From: Castanea sativa
Taxonomy: Eukaryota > Streptophyta > Magnoliopsida > Fagales > Fagaceae
Assembly: GCF_040712315.1 (NCBI RefSeq)
Contig: NC_134013.1
Coordinates: 87,984,001-88,048,000, forward strand
Reading direction: 5' to 3'
DNA: 64,000 nt
Position 1 is the stretch's first letter; the number at the start of each line of letters is the position of its first letter. The position numbers and the translations under genes were made by a program. Below, one piece after another: positions 22,453 through 33,025 of this stretch. A model generated the notes under the pieces. The model made no database searches. It was not told where the DNA came from and worked only from the letters and a program-made list of their open reading frames with translations.

Positions 22453-22511
<59 letters not shown>
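22453..22511. repeat. (CT)n(AT)n tract at the inner Helitron 5' end
   Basis: A CT run passes directly into an AT run. The exact 5' terminus of the inner Helitron is blurred by it; TC at about 22487 is the best reading. Confidence 0.85.
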
Positions 22512-22512
<1 letters not shown>

Positions 22513-23589
22513 ATATAAAACGTAACATTTATTGTTGCTACGCTTCCGTTGAGCCATATCAGCAGCTACATCAACTTATTTTGTACCTTTTAAATTTTTT
22601 TTATTCTCCCTATTCTTAAAAAAATAATAAAAAAATAAAACCTCTTCTTCTCTCTGTTAGTTCACATTTACGGTTACACTTCCTCCAACATTTCCCCTCC
22701 CTTTTTGCTTTTTTATCTCCCCACTACTCTCTTCTTTACTGTTACATTTCCTTCATCATTTTTTTCTTTCTTATATTTTTACTCTTTTTTCCTCATTTTA
22801 TTTTTGTATAAATTCGATATCATTTCTCCCATTCAATCCATATTTTTCCCACGAAAAAACTGTGAGTACTCTCTCTCTTTCTAGATTTTTGTTCTTTCTT
22901 ATAACTTTGATTAAGGTTGATGGTTTTTTTTAATGTGTTATGGTATTGTGTTTTTTAAATTTCCCATCACAAAGTCCTCTCTTTCTTTTGTAGGCTTGGT
23001 TGAATTTTGGTTTCGGTTAATACTTAATTTTTTTGGAAATAATAATATGAGTTTATAATAAAGCACAATCTACATGGCTATAAATTTGAATATGCCTACC
23101 ATTTTTTTGAGTAATAAATTATTATAAAGTCTATCTTTTATTCCTTTGATTTCATTTTAATTTTGGTTAACATAAATTGTAATTTTGTGATAAGTTTTTA
23201 TTATATTGATAATCTCCTTATTCTTTGAGAGATGAGAAATTTGAATAATAAATTTGAAATTTATAAAGTTTAGTTGTATATTAGACAAATATAACACACT
23301 ACAACAGAAGTTAGAAGAATATGATTCACCTTAAAAATAATATTATGATATATTTGTAGAGATAAAAAATACTTGAAGAAATCTTTTTTTTTTTAAATAG
23401 ATAATACTTGAAGTAATTGTTAATTTTTATAAATTACACTCCATTACATAATATTTATATATTCCCACACATCGCGTGGGTTTGCGACTAGTTTTTTTTT
23501 TTTTTTTTGTGATGATATTGGTGCGACATATATATGATTATAAAGCTCTATGTTTCAAGCTAGGACGAAGCACCTTAAGATTGGTTTTT

Positions 23590-24660
23590 ATCTTGTTAAG
23601 GAAATTGTAAGGTTGAAATTTATCAACCATTTTGTTGGCTTTATTCCGTGCCATTTTACTTGTAATTCAACACTTAGAAACCCTGTTTTTAGATGGGATT
23701 CATGTAAAGGTAGTGTGTGAGAAAGTGTGAAGAAATGTTCAAGACTGTGCAATGAAGCAGGGACTCGCGGCTGGATCTCGCGGGTGGCTCGCAGCTTGCA
23801 AGCCTCCAGATTTTGCACACGAGTGAAGCATGCAGAGAAATTGAACAGTCACACCAGCTGGAGCACTACAGGATAAAAAATCCAGTCTGGCCATTCCGGT
23901 TTGCTCACGGCTTGAACTCGCAACTCAGTCAAGTCGCAAGGCCAAGCTGCCAGCCAACTCTGTTTAGAAAAACCTGACTCTTCACTTTCCATTCTCACTC
24001 CAGTGTAAATACCCCTTATACCCACGAAATGTAGAGAGCTTCTAGAGAGAATTTTGAGAGAGATACCCTAGAGAAAAACAAGATTGACTCATCCATAATC
24101 TTCACATAAAGACTCTTCAAATTCCTCTACTCTCTTTCTCTCTATTGTTACATCCTTGAGAGGTTTATTACCAAAACATTTTCTCACCATATCCATATCT
24201 ATGAGAAGGCTGTTTGGTGCTTTGGGAAGCAGTTAAAAAGGGACCAATTTCATATTGGTTGATACTATGGCCTGTAGCGAAATCCGATAAGCTAAAGAAG
24301 AAATAGGTTCGGCGCAACCTCGTTGGAGTATGAGCTTGGAGGGCTTAGGTACATTGGGTAGATTAGGCTTGGAGGGTCTTCTGTTGTCCATGTATCCAAA
24401 CTACATTCTTTAGTAGATTATTGATCGCTTAGAGGGCGGCGGAGAAGTTTTACGCCGAGAGCTTCGATTTTCTCTCCGATAACACATTGTTGTGTTGTCC
24501 TTGTGTTAGATTATGTTATCAATTCTGTTTTAGCTTATTTACATTTTTCGCACGTACATTGTTAATAAGCTTGAATTGGTAATTTGTAATTTGGGGGTCT
24601 AAACGTTCAAAGGTGTTTTACACGCTTTTTGAACTTTCAAAAATGATTTTCAAATGGCGG
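23590..24660. mobile_element. LTR-like stretch, probably an old solo LTR
   Basis: About 1 kb without open frames that has an LTR-like layout: TGTTAAGGAAATTG near 23594, GC-rich CTCGCGGCTGGATCTCGCGG near 23764, AAATACCCCTTATACC (TATA-like) near 24007, and a TTGTGTTGTCCTTGTGTTAG region near the end. There is no coding sequence, and no target duplication was found. Assigned from general appearance only. Confidence 0.35.
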
Positions 24661-25231
24661 CATTGTATATTGTATTTGCTATGTGTCCCACAAAAGACTA
24701 GTTAGCCCATATTTTCATTAAGGGGCTTCATTTTGCTAAATTCTACAAGATCAAATTCAACTTGAACCTTCTTTCAAATTGTACTTAGTTATTGAGCCAA
24801 AAAAAAACAAAAAATCTTGCGCAAATTGTTACAGGTGAATTGAGAACATTTGTGTAATTATATGTGTCATTCCTTAATACAGTTGGTTTTTTGTTAGTCA
24901 TTCTTTGCCTATTGATACTATGAGTATAGGTTTTCTTATGCATAATATCCCAATTATCTTTTTCATACAAGATTTTAGAATGTTAAAGTAAATCTTCTAT
25001 ATACCATATATCAAAACCCAAATATATTAACTTCAAATATTAATAACTTGGGATAATTTCAATATTGGTTTCCCAAGTAACACACAACTTGTAAGTACCT
25101 TAAGGAATAAGAGGACATACCAAACCAAACTCAAAAAAAGAAAAAAAAGAAAGAACAGACAAAATCAAGCTTTAACAAGGCATATGCATATACACAGATA
25201 CAAAACTTAAGCAATAACAATGGTATTAATA
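24661..25231. other. Intergenic, nothing recognised
   Basis: AT-rich flank downstream of the minus-strand receptor-kinase pseudogene. Small frames such as 24785-24970 have no recognisable content. Confidence 0.5.
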
Positions 25232-25437
25232 TTAGACACCCCTGTTTATGTTTCCACGTAATGTCAATTTGAATTTATTAACCTTGGTCATAATGTCCTT
25301 GATGTCTGGTCTTTCATCTAGTGATTCTTCAGAACATCTTAAACCTAAGTCTAAGATAGATAAAAGAATAGCTTGCATGCCAGTTACATCTCTTCCATCT
25401 TCAATCCAAAGTAAACCATCATCCACGACTTCCATTC

Positions 25438-26267
25438 TATCTGGAAGCAATGTTATGAATACCATTTCGGACCCCGTTTTAGTTTGTTTAGTGAAATGAA
25501 ATATTTCTGTACCAACCAATTTTGGTGTACCGTTTCAAGGCGTTTCGGCTTCCAAAATATTTAAAAGTATTACTTTTAAAAACATATTATATATATATAT
25601 ATATATATATTTCATAACCTATTACTTTTAAAAACATAAGAGTTATATTTACAAAACTTTTTATTTTAAAATTAATCTAATCAAATCAATTAGACTACTA
25701 TTATTTTAATTAAAATACTAATTAATTCTTTTAATGCAACAAACTGGCAAACCAAGGCTAGGCACACTGCAAAAAGTCAAACCATCTATATTTCCAACAT
25801 TTTATCATATTTTACTTTCTAAGCATTTTTTTTCTCTTGTTTTTTCTCATCCCCACATATCTTCATTTCTGTCCGACTCCTTTGTTTCTATCCTTCATCA
25901 CACCATTCTCTACACATTTCATCTTTATCTACACATTGACTCAAACACGCAATCTTAGATTTTCCGTCTTTCTTTTTATGTTTTTTTACTCACACATGCA
26001 ACTTGTCTTTTTACTCTCAGTCTAGCTATCTTCTCTATTCCCTCCTCTCTCTCTCTCTCTCTCTAATGGATAGAGATCCAATTTGTTAAGCTTGACTGCG
26101 TGAACCATAATATTTCTACAGCCCGGATCTCCCGAAACACACTAAAACAGGCCGGAATCTTGTCCAAGGTGAAATGGAGGGGCTTGCTATTCCACTTTGC
26201 TTGCCGGAATGAGATTTTCCAGCCATTCCGGCCGGAACGAAACGGAATCGATAATGTTGTCTGGAAG
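25438..26267 (-). mobile_element. Mutator-like non-autonomous element inside the kinase exon
   Basis: The element is about 25448-26257. The host exon resumes after it, and the duplicated flanks are TATCTGGAAG (25438-25447) and TGTCTGGAAG (26258-26267), nine bases with one transition. Its ends are an imperfect inverted pair: GTTATGAATACCATTTCG on the left and ATTATCGATTCCGTTTCG read inward from the right. GC-rich TTCCGGCCGGAATGG motifs lie near one end. There is no transposase. A relative lies at 28637-28780. Confidence 0.75.
25589..25610. repeat. (AT)n microsatellite
   Basis: A short AT tract within the Mutator-like element. Confidence 0.85.
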
Positions 26268-27741
26268 TGATGCAATCCATTTCCTCATAGTTAGTTCTCC
26301 AACAAACATTTCACTGGTGGGTTTCTTTCTTGTGATGATCTCCAACAATATTATTCCATAGCTATAAATGTCACCTTTAGTTGACACCCTCCCTTCCGAG
26401 TCATACTCTGCCAAGCTCACATTTGTCAAAATGTCGATAAGTTAGTGGTCCACATGCTTGCCAACAGAAGAGAGAATAAGTTTATAAAAATAACCATTTA
26501 TATATTCACACATCCATGCAAGTTATTTTATTTTATTTTTAAATCTTGTTTATTGCATCCATCCATTATCAATATATTGATGTATATATGTAGATTTGAT
26601 TTATTGTCAAAAAAAATTATGATATGATCAAGATGTCTCCATTTGCTATTATCTCGATTCTAATAAAAATAAAAACACATTTGATATTATGTTCTTAAGG
26701 TTTACCTTTGTTATACGAGAATATATGTATATATATTATGTTCTTCAAGTACCTACCTGTCCATTTGTGTCTTCATTTCCAATAAGTATAAGAACACAAT
26801 ATTTTTCACAATTTTTATTTTAACTACTAACATCCCCAAATCCTCCATGCCACTATATTTTATAGCGTCAAGGGCTATAAAGTTGGGTCTAATTAATATT
26901 GGGCGTAAGGCAAGCCGAACATTACCATAGTCCATTAATAAGTCAAATATTGAAACTCACACTAAATTTATTTTATTGAACAAATTCATATTTGATTAGT
27001 GAGCGTGGCTCTAGTGGCAGCACCATGTTCTGCCCAGGGTGTTCCTAGGAACACCCTGAGTTGGAAAAAAAAAATTATATATAATAATTTAAATTTTTTT
27101 TATTTGTTTACCCTTTAAAAAAAATAGGAACACCCTTAAGCAAAATTAGGAACACCCTCAAAATTTGATATACCAAACAAATTTTGAACTAAAATCTTTA
27201 AAAAAAATGTAATAGAGAATCTAAAAAAAAAAAAAAAATTTGTAACAAAGCATGCCCAAAAAAAAAAGCCCAACATTAATCCTAAACAAAACCAACCCCA
27301 ACCAAATTTTTAAATCAAAATAATTATTAACTAAATACCCAACATGCCCAACCCAAACAAATTCTAAAAAAAAACCAACCAAAACCCAATACGAATACGC
27401 GTTCGCCGATTCATCAATTATCAAATGGTAAAGCTAAAGCAAAACCTAAAATCAAAAACCTTACCTAACCTAAAGAAAAAAAAACGACAACGCCTTACGC
27501 CTCCGCCTAAAACCTCATCATCAAGCACATCGGCGCGACGCGGCGACGACGCCTCTAGCTGAACTCAAGCAACGGAGCTTGGATCGGGCATCAGAGATTG
27601 GAGATCAGAGATCGGTCCGATCGAATTAGAGCTTGTGACACAGACGATTGGCCTCAAATCCTTCCTCGCCTCTGATGCCTCGACATGTTGTCGCGGCCCA
27701 CTGCGCTGCCCCTCAAGCCTCCCTTAAGGTATTTTACACTT

Positions 27742-27743
<2 letters not shown>

Positions 27744-27800
<57 letters not shown>
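27744..27800. repeat. (CT)n microsatellite
   Basis: A pure CT tract in the presumed leader of the hAT fragment. Shorter CT runs follow at about 27905 and 27942. Confidence 0.95.
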
Positions 27801-27803
<3 letters not shown>

Positions 27804-28329
27804 TAATCTTTAGGTTTTGCTGTGGAGTGTGGACTGTGGTATGAGAAAGAGAGCTCTTAATTCTCTTGAACTCTTGAACTGAGTTACTGAAAGTCTGAAA
27901 TGAGACTCTCTCTCTCTCTTTAAGTCTTTATGAACTGCTTCTCTCTCTCTTTAAGTCTTTATAATTATTCAATTTATGTGCCCCTTTTTTTTTTTACTTT
28001 ATCTTATCCGTTGGTGTGTCACTGTGTTGGTCAGTTGGTGTTGGTGAGTTTGTCTTTTAGTGTATTGTGATTTGTGAATTTATCTGATTGGCTCCTCTTG
28101 TGTGAATCTTGTCTGTTGAGTGAGGGGTAGATGGGGCCATGGGGCCGTATGGGGTAGGATATTTGAATTGGGGAAGTAAAGGCATGCAGAGGTAGTGGTA
28201 TGTGTGCTAGTGTGTGCTAATGCACAGTGGGGTGTGTGCTAGATTGCTAGTAGTTAATAAAAAGAAATTAATGAAGCAACTAAACACCAATAATTAATAA
28301 TTTAATTAACCAATACATTATAAAAGACA

Positions 28330-28540
28330 AACAAATTAAATTACGTTAGGCTAAACAACAATTAATAATTTTATAATTAATAAAACAACAATACAACAAA
28401 TTATAGTTTATAAAAGACAAACAAATTAAATTATGTTAGGTTAAACAACAATTAATAATTTTATAATTAATGAAACAAAAATAGAACAAATTATAGTTTA
28501 TAAAAGACAAACAAATAATGAAACAACTAAACAACAATAA
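28330..28540. repeat. Three tandem copies of an about 80-bp AT-rich unit
   Basis: TTATAAAAGACAAACAAATT and GGCTAAACAACAATTAATAA-type sequence recur at about 28319, 28408 and 28498, with small differences. Confidence 0.75.
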
Positions 28541-28636
28541 TTAATAATTTTATTTATATTTCAAATGAACTTATAGTTTATTGTTTATTCTTTTGCTAGA
28601 ATTATGGACAAATATTTGATAAGAAAACCACGTACC

Positions 28637-28780
28637 CAATGACTCGAAATAGACCGAAATGACCCGAAACACTTGAAATTTTTTCCAAAGTGGAATAGGG
28701 TGGGTTACTATTCCGATTTGTTTACCTGCACAGTATTTTCCATCCGTTACGGCCGGAATGGAATGAAATTAATAACATTG
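28637..28780 (-). mobile_element. Mutator-like fragment, same family as 25448-26257
   Basis: Read on the minus strand it starts CAATGTTATTAATTTCATTC, then CATTCCGGCCG, AAAGTGGAATAG and GTGTTTCGGG. It is collinear with the end of the element in the kinase exon and in the same orientation. The other end is missing. Confidence 0.65.
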
Positions 28781-28908
28781 AATCAAACCTAATTACCTAA
28801 AGGCTAAAAAGAAATAAGATTGTGTAATTTATGCTTCCTAAGGAACACCATGAACAAAATTCTTGGAGCCACCACTGCGTGGCTCATATAACAAATGACC
28901 TTAATATA

Positions 28909-29085
28909 AAGAGAAATGATATGTTCACGACATTTTTCACAACAAATCCTATGTGGCAAGTTGTTACAGGTTATTATTGGTCGGGTAGAAAAGTAATTTT
29001 AGTGGTAAGTTCAAATTAATTGGTACTAATAACAACTAACCACCTATAATTTGTTGTGAAAATGTTGTGGACGTAACACCTTTTT
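28909..29085. mobile_element. Short MITE, same family as 7912-8092
   Basis: From GAGAAATGATATGTTCACGA to GTTGTGGACGTAACACC with inverted ends; internal AAGTTGTTACAGGTTATTAT. It lies in the intron of the kinase pseudogene. Confidence 0.7.
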
Positions 29086-31744
29086 AATACAAATTATTTT
29101 ATAATTTCTTAAAGTAATTAATTAATTATATACTGAAACAATCACACTATAGTTTAAAGTGTATCTTCATATGTATCTAATGCAATTACAAAACTGAGCT
29201 ATGAACTACCAAGCAAATTGTTAATCTTCAAAATTGTATCTATTAAAGCTATGTACAAAATTAGCCTAGTAATTAAATAGATAGACAAAGATGAATTTAT
29301 GTACCTGGTGCGATGTAGCCAAGTGTACCGAGGGTTTTGGTTTGTGTTGCATCCTTATTTATGGCTAAAATCTTTGCAATACCAAAGTCACTAACATGTG
29401 CAATCATGTCCTCGTCCAAAAGAATATTGGAAGGCTTCAAATCACAATGCACCACAGATTCTGATTGACCACTGTGGAGATATTCCAACTCTAATGCAAC
29501 ATCAACCATAATATTTACTCTTTGGACAAGATTCATGAGAGTATAACCAATTTTCAAGGCTACCATTTGACATGTATTGAAGCACCAAAGCTCTAAACTC
29601 AAGGTTGGAGCATGTACTAATAACCTTAACAAGATTCCTATGTTGGATTGCACTTAACACCTTGCATTCAGCATCAAAACTTTTGAAAGCACCCTCCAAT
29701 TGTAGGTTTAGAGCTTTGCCAGCAATGATAGTCCCATCAGATAGTATTCCTTTGTACACAAAACCAAAACCTCGTGTTCCAAGCAAGTTGCTCTCACAAA
29801 AGTTGTTTGTTCCACTAGAAAGCTCTTGATATGATATCATTCTATGATCCACTGTAGGCAGTGTGATAGGCAAGCCTGGAATCTGCATGTTACATTGTGG
29901 ATGTCTTCTTCGTATTATGACCAATGCTGCAAAGATTATAATTGATGCAATGGCAGGAACAATATATTTGAGCAAAACTTGTTTCACCCTTGATCCAAGA
30001 GAAGTTGGACTTGTACAAGGTGGAACTCCAAAAATTGGATTCCCACAAAGTGCTTCATTATCTAAAAATGATTCTACAGTGAAGTTTGCAAAAGGTCCGG
30101 TGGATGAAATCTCTCCCGATAGCTATTGAAGGACAAATTCAAATACTTGAGATATGAAAGTGTCTCAAGAGATTTTGGAATAGCACCGGAGAGATTATTA
30201 TTTGAGAAATCTAGCTGATCCATTCCCCTCAATTGTCCATAAGATTGTGGAATATTTCCTTAGAATGAGTTCTTTGACATGTTTAGATGACTTAGGCTCT
30301 CAAAAGCACCAATGATACTGGAAATATTTCCAGTAATTTGGTTACAGGATAAGTCCATGAATACAATAGTGGGCAATTTTTTCATGCTCAAATAATGAAT
30401 ACAATAGTGGGCAATTTTGTCGTGCTCGGATACAAACTTCCACCGAGGAAATTCGATGATAAATCCAAGAAGAAAAGGTTTTGAAGACTCCACAAATTCA
30501 ATGGGATTGATGATGTCAGTGCGTTATGACTTATCTTGAATTTTTGCAAAAGACTAAGGTTTCCAAGGCAATTTGGGATGGATCTTGAGAGACTTTTCAT
30601 AGAGAGTAACAATTCTCTCAGGTTCTTTAATTGACAAAGTTATTCTGGAATGGATCCTTCAATCAAGTTCTCTTCAAGAAACAATCTTTGCAATCTCTCC
30701 AGTCCCCCTAATGTGGACGGTATGTTTCCGGTCAAACTGTTACCCGACAAATCAAGTACAAGTTTTTCAAGGAACCAATTCCCATTGGAATTTGACCCTT
30801 TATTTGGTTTTCACTTGCAGCAAAGACTTTAAGCGAAAGTGAAAATTTTCCAATGGCATCCGGAATGGTAATATTCAAGGGATTGATGGACAAATATATC
30901 TCCTCCAAAAATCTGCAATTACTTAAAGGTGAAAGGAAACTATGCTCTTGATGTTCAGGCTCCGCTATAAACTGATTTCACGCTAGACTAAGCCATTTTA
31001 TATTCTTTAAGTTCCCAAGATTTCTGGGTATATGTCCAGAGAGAGAGAGTTATTACCAAAATCTACTTCGAAGAGGCTGGAAAAATTTGAAAGATGCGAT
31101 GGGATATGACCCCTAATTTTGTTCGAACCAAGTTCTAGAATTTCAGGATTAGGGCAAGAGATCCAAGTATCTAATGGAAGATTTCCAGACAAGGAATTTA
31201 CAGCCAAGCTAAGAATTTGTAGAGAGGTAATGTTGAAAATATTTTGGGGTATTGCCCCAGTGAGATCATTCAGTTGAAATTCCAATAATTTCAGATTTTG
31301 GAGACGCCATAAATCACTTCGAATGCCTCCTTTCACGTTGTTTTTGCCGATGACAAACCCTAGTAACATCGACAAGTTGCTTATGATAGGAGGTATATTT
31401 CCAGTTAAGTTGTTACTTCCAAGAGCTAGGAATTCAAGCATTTCTAAACTCCCAAAACCTTTTGGAATACTTCCATCAAACTTATTGTAAGACAGAGATA
31501 AGACAGAAAGCTCTGTACAGTTATTAAACTGTGAGGTTAGCTTACCGCTGAATTCGTTATCAGAAATATACAGCCCTTGAAGTTTAGGAATATGGCTGCA
31601 AAGATCCATTGGAAGGGTTCCTGAGATTGGGACAACTAAAGTATGCATGGCTGCATTAACAGAAAAGCCAACAGGAGGAAAATGTATGACCTTTCCATTA
31701 GCACAGAGAAGGCTCTTTGGAATACGATAGTCTTGCCGTTTCAT

Positions 31745-32353
31745 TGGTACAGGTTACTATTACAAAATCATTTCAAATGTATCATGTTCATGATGGGTAT
31801 GCAACATGGTTATTCGACCCTATGTGTGAACATAATATAAATTTTTTCTACTTTACAGAGGGATAAACACGAGAAATCTATGCAATCTTGGGACATACGC
31901 AACTCTTATTAGCTTTCACGAGGAAAAACTTACAACCACAATCTTGACTTTCTTGTGCACAATGGAGCACGGCGCTAACCAATTGCCTATCATTGATGAA
32001 TTTTGAATTTTTTTTCTTTTATTTAAATATGAAATTTAATAATCATAATAATTATGAATAGATATTTATTATTATAATTGTGATGGTATATGGAATTATA
32101 TATATTAGCATTAAAATCTATCATGCAATTTGTATATGAAATTATATATAGTACTATTTAAAGAAAATATGATTAATTCTATAAAAAAAATGATTTACTA
32201 AGATTCTAATTGATAGTTTAAATATAAAATAAAATTTTAATTCAATTGAAGACATTTATTAAAATAATGTTTAAATTTGTGAGATCTCAAAAACTTATGT
32301 GGCATAATATTATGAGGTTAACTAAAAATCAAACATCTTTGGTTTTATATAAA
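31745..32353. other. Flank between kinase pseudogene and Helitron relic
   Basis: No N-terminal exon for the receptor kinase was recognised here, and no other feature. Very AT-rich after 31990. Confidence 0.5.
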
Positions 32354-32994
32354 CTACTCACAGACCTACATAATGTGTAAGAATATATAAATATTATGTA
32401 ATAAGATGTAATATATAAAAATTAACAATTATTTCAAGAATTTTTTTTTAATAAAAGATTTCTACAAGTATTCTGTATCTTTTTATCTCTACAAATATAT
32501 CGTACTATTATTTTTTGTATGTTTGATTAATATTTCTTTTAAGGTGAACTATATTCTTCTAACTTTTGTTGTAGTGTATTATATTTACCTAATATACAAA
32601 TAAACTTTATAAGTTTCAAATTTATAATTCAAATTTCTCATCTCTTAAGAAATAAGGAGTTTATTATTATAATAAAAAAATTATCACAAAATTACAATAT
32701 TATCTTAACCAAAATTAAAATGAAACCAAATGAATAAATGATAGACTTTATAATAATTTATTACTCAAAAAATTGGTAGATATATTCAAATTCATAGCCA
32801 TGTAGATTGTGTTTTGATATAAACTCAAATTCCTATATCCAAAAAAACTAAGTATTAACCCAAACCAAAATTCAACCAACGATATAAAAGGAAGAGAGAA
32901 GATTTTGTGATGGGAAATTAAGAAAACACAATACCAAAACAAATATTAAAAAAAAATCAACTTTAATCAAAGTTACAAAAAAAGAACAAAAATC

Positions 32995-33025
<31 letters not shown>

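Larger units (their letters stand above)
20868..23491 (+). mobile_element. Composite Helitron with two 5' ends and one 3' hairpin end
   Basis: The left end is A|TCTATATATATTACTAAA. The right end has the hairpin CCCACACATCGCGTGGG, then TTTGCGACTAG|T, the classic Helitron 3' structure (hairpin about 10 bases before CTAG, insertion between A and T). The 5' region (GTTGCTACGCTCTCGTTGAG ... AAAAACTGTGAGT and a CT tract) is repeated from about 22487, so one intact short Helitron (about 22487-23491) lies at the tail of a 5' segment of another. No Rep/helicase gene is present, so it is non-autonomous. A DUF26 pseudogene sits between the two 5' ends. A third, decayed relative is on the minus strand at 32354-34276. 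Confidence 0.85.
27012..28636 (+). mobile_element. 5' part of a hAT-type (zf-MYM/TTF transposase) element
   Basis: TAGTGGCAGCACCATG resembles the CAGTGGCGGAGCCA start of this plant transposon group. A perfect 22-base palindrome at 27037-27058 (core GTTCCTAGGAAC) follows. After a GC-rich leader (27480-27720), a (CT)n tract and AT-rich repeats comes ATGGACAAATATTTGATAAG at 28603, reading MDKYLIRKPRTQ then stop. This resembles the N-terminus of these transposases (M-x-K/R-Y/F-x-x-R/K-K). The reading frame ends where a Mutator-like fragment begins, so only the 5' segment is left. It lies in the intron of the kinase pseudogene. Confidence 0.5.
25232..31744 (-). pseudogene. LRR-XII receptor-like kinase pseudogene (At3g47570/FLS2-EFR relative)
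   Basis: Pieces in order on the minus strand: LRRs at 31744-31007 (FGSLEMLEFLALGSNNLTG), broken LRRs at about 31000-30130 with frame changes and a local duplication near 30360-30420, cap and membrane helix (NEALCGNPIFGVPPC ... IVPAIASIIIFAALVI), then a kinase with altered glycine loop GTRGFGFVYKG, lysine in AGKALN, non-RD HCDLKPSNILLD and SDFGIAK. A frameshift lies near 29535 (LYSHESC then LVQRVNIMVD). The exon ends at YIAP before a GT near 29305. After a 2.9 kb intron the last exon begins at 26407 (YDSEGRVSTKGDIYSYG), is cut by a transposon at 25448-26257, and ends LLWIEDGRDVTGMQAILL to the stop at 25232. The N-terminal signal peptide and cap were not found. Living members sense microbial peptides at the plasma membrane; this copy cannot make a full kinase. 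Confidence 0.9.
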
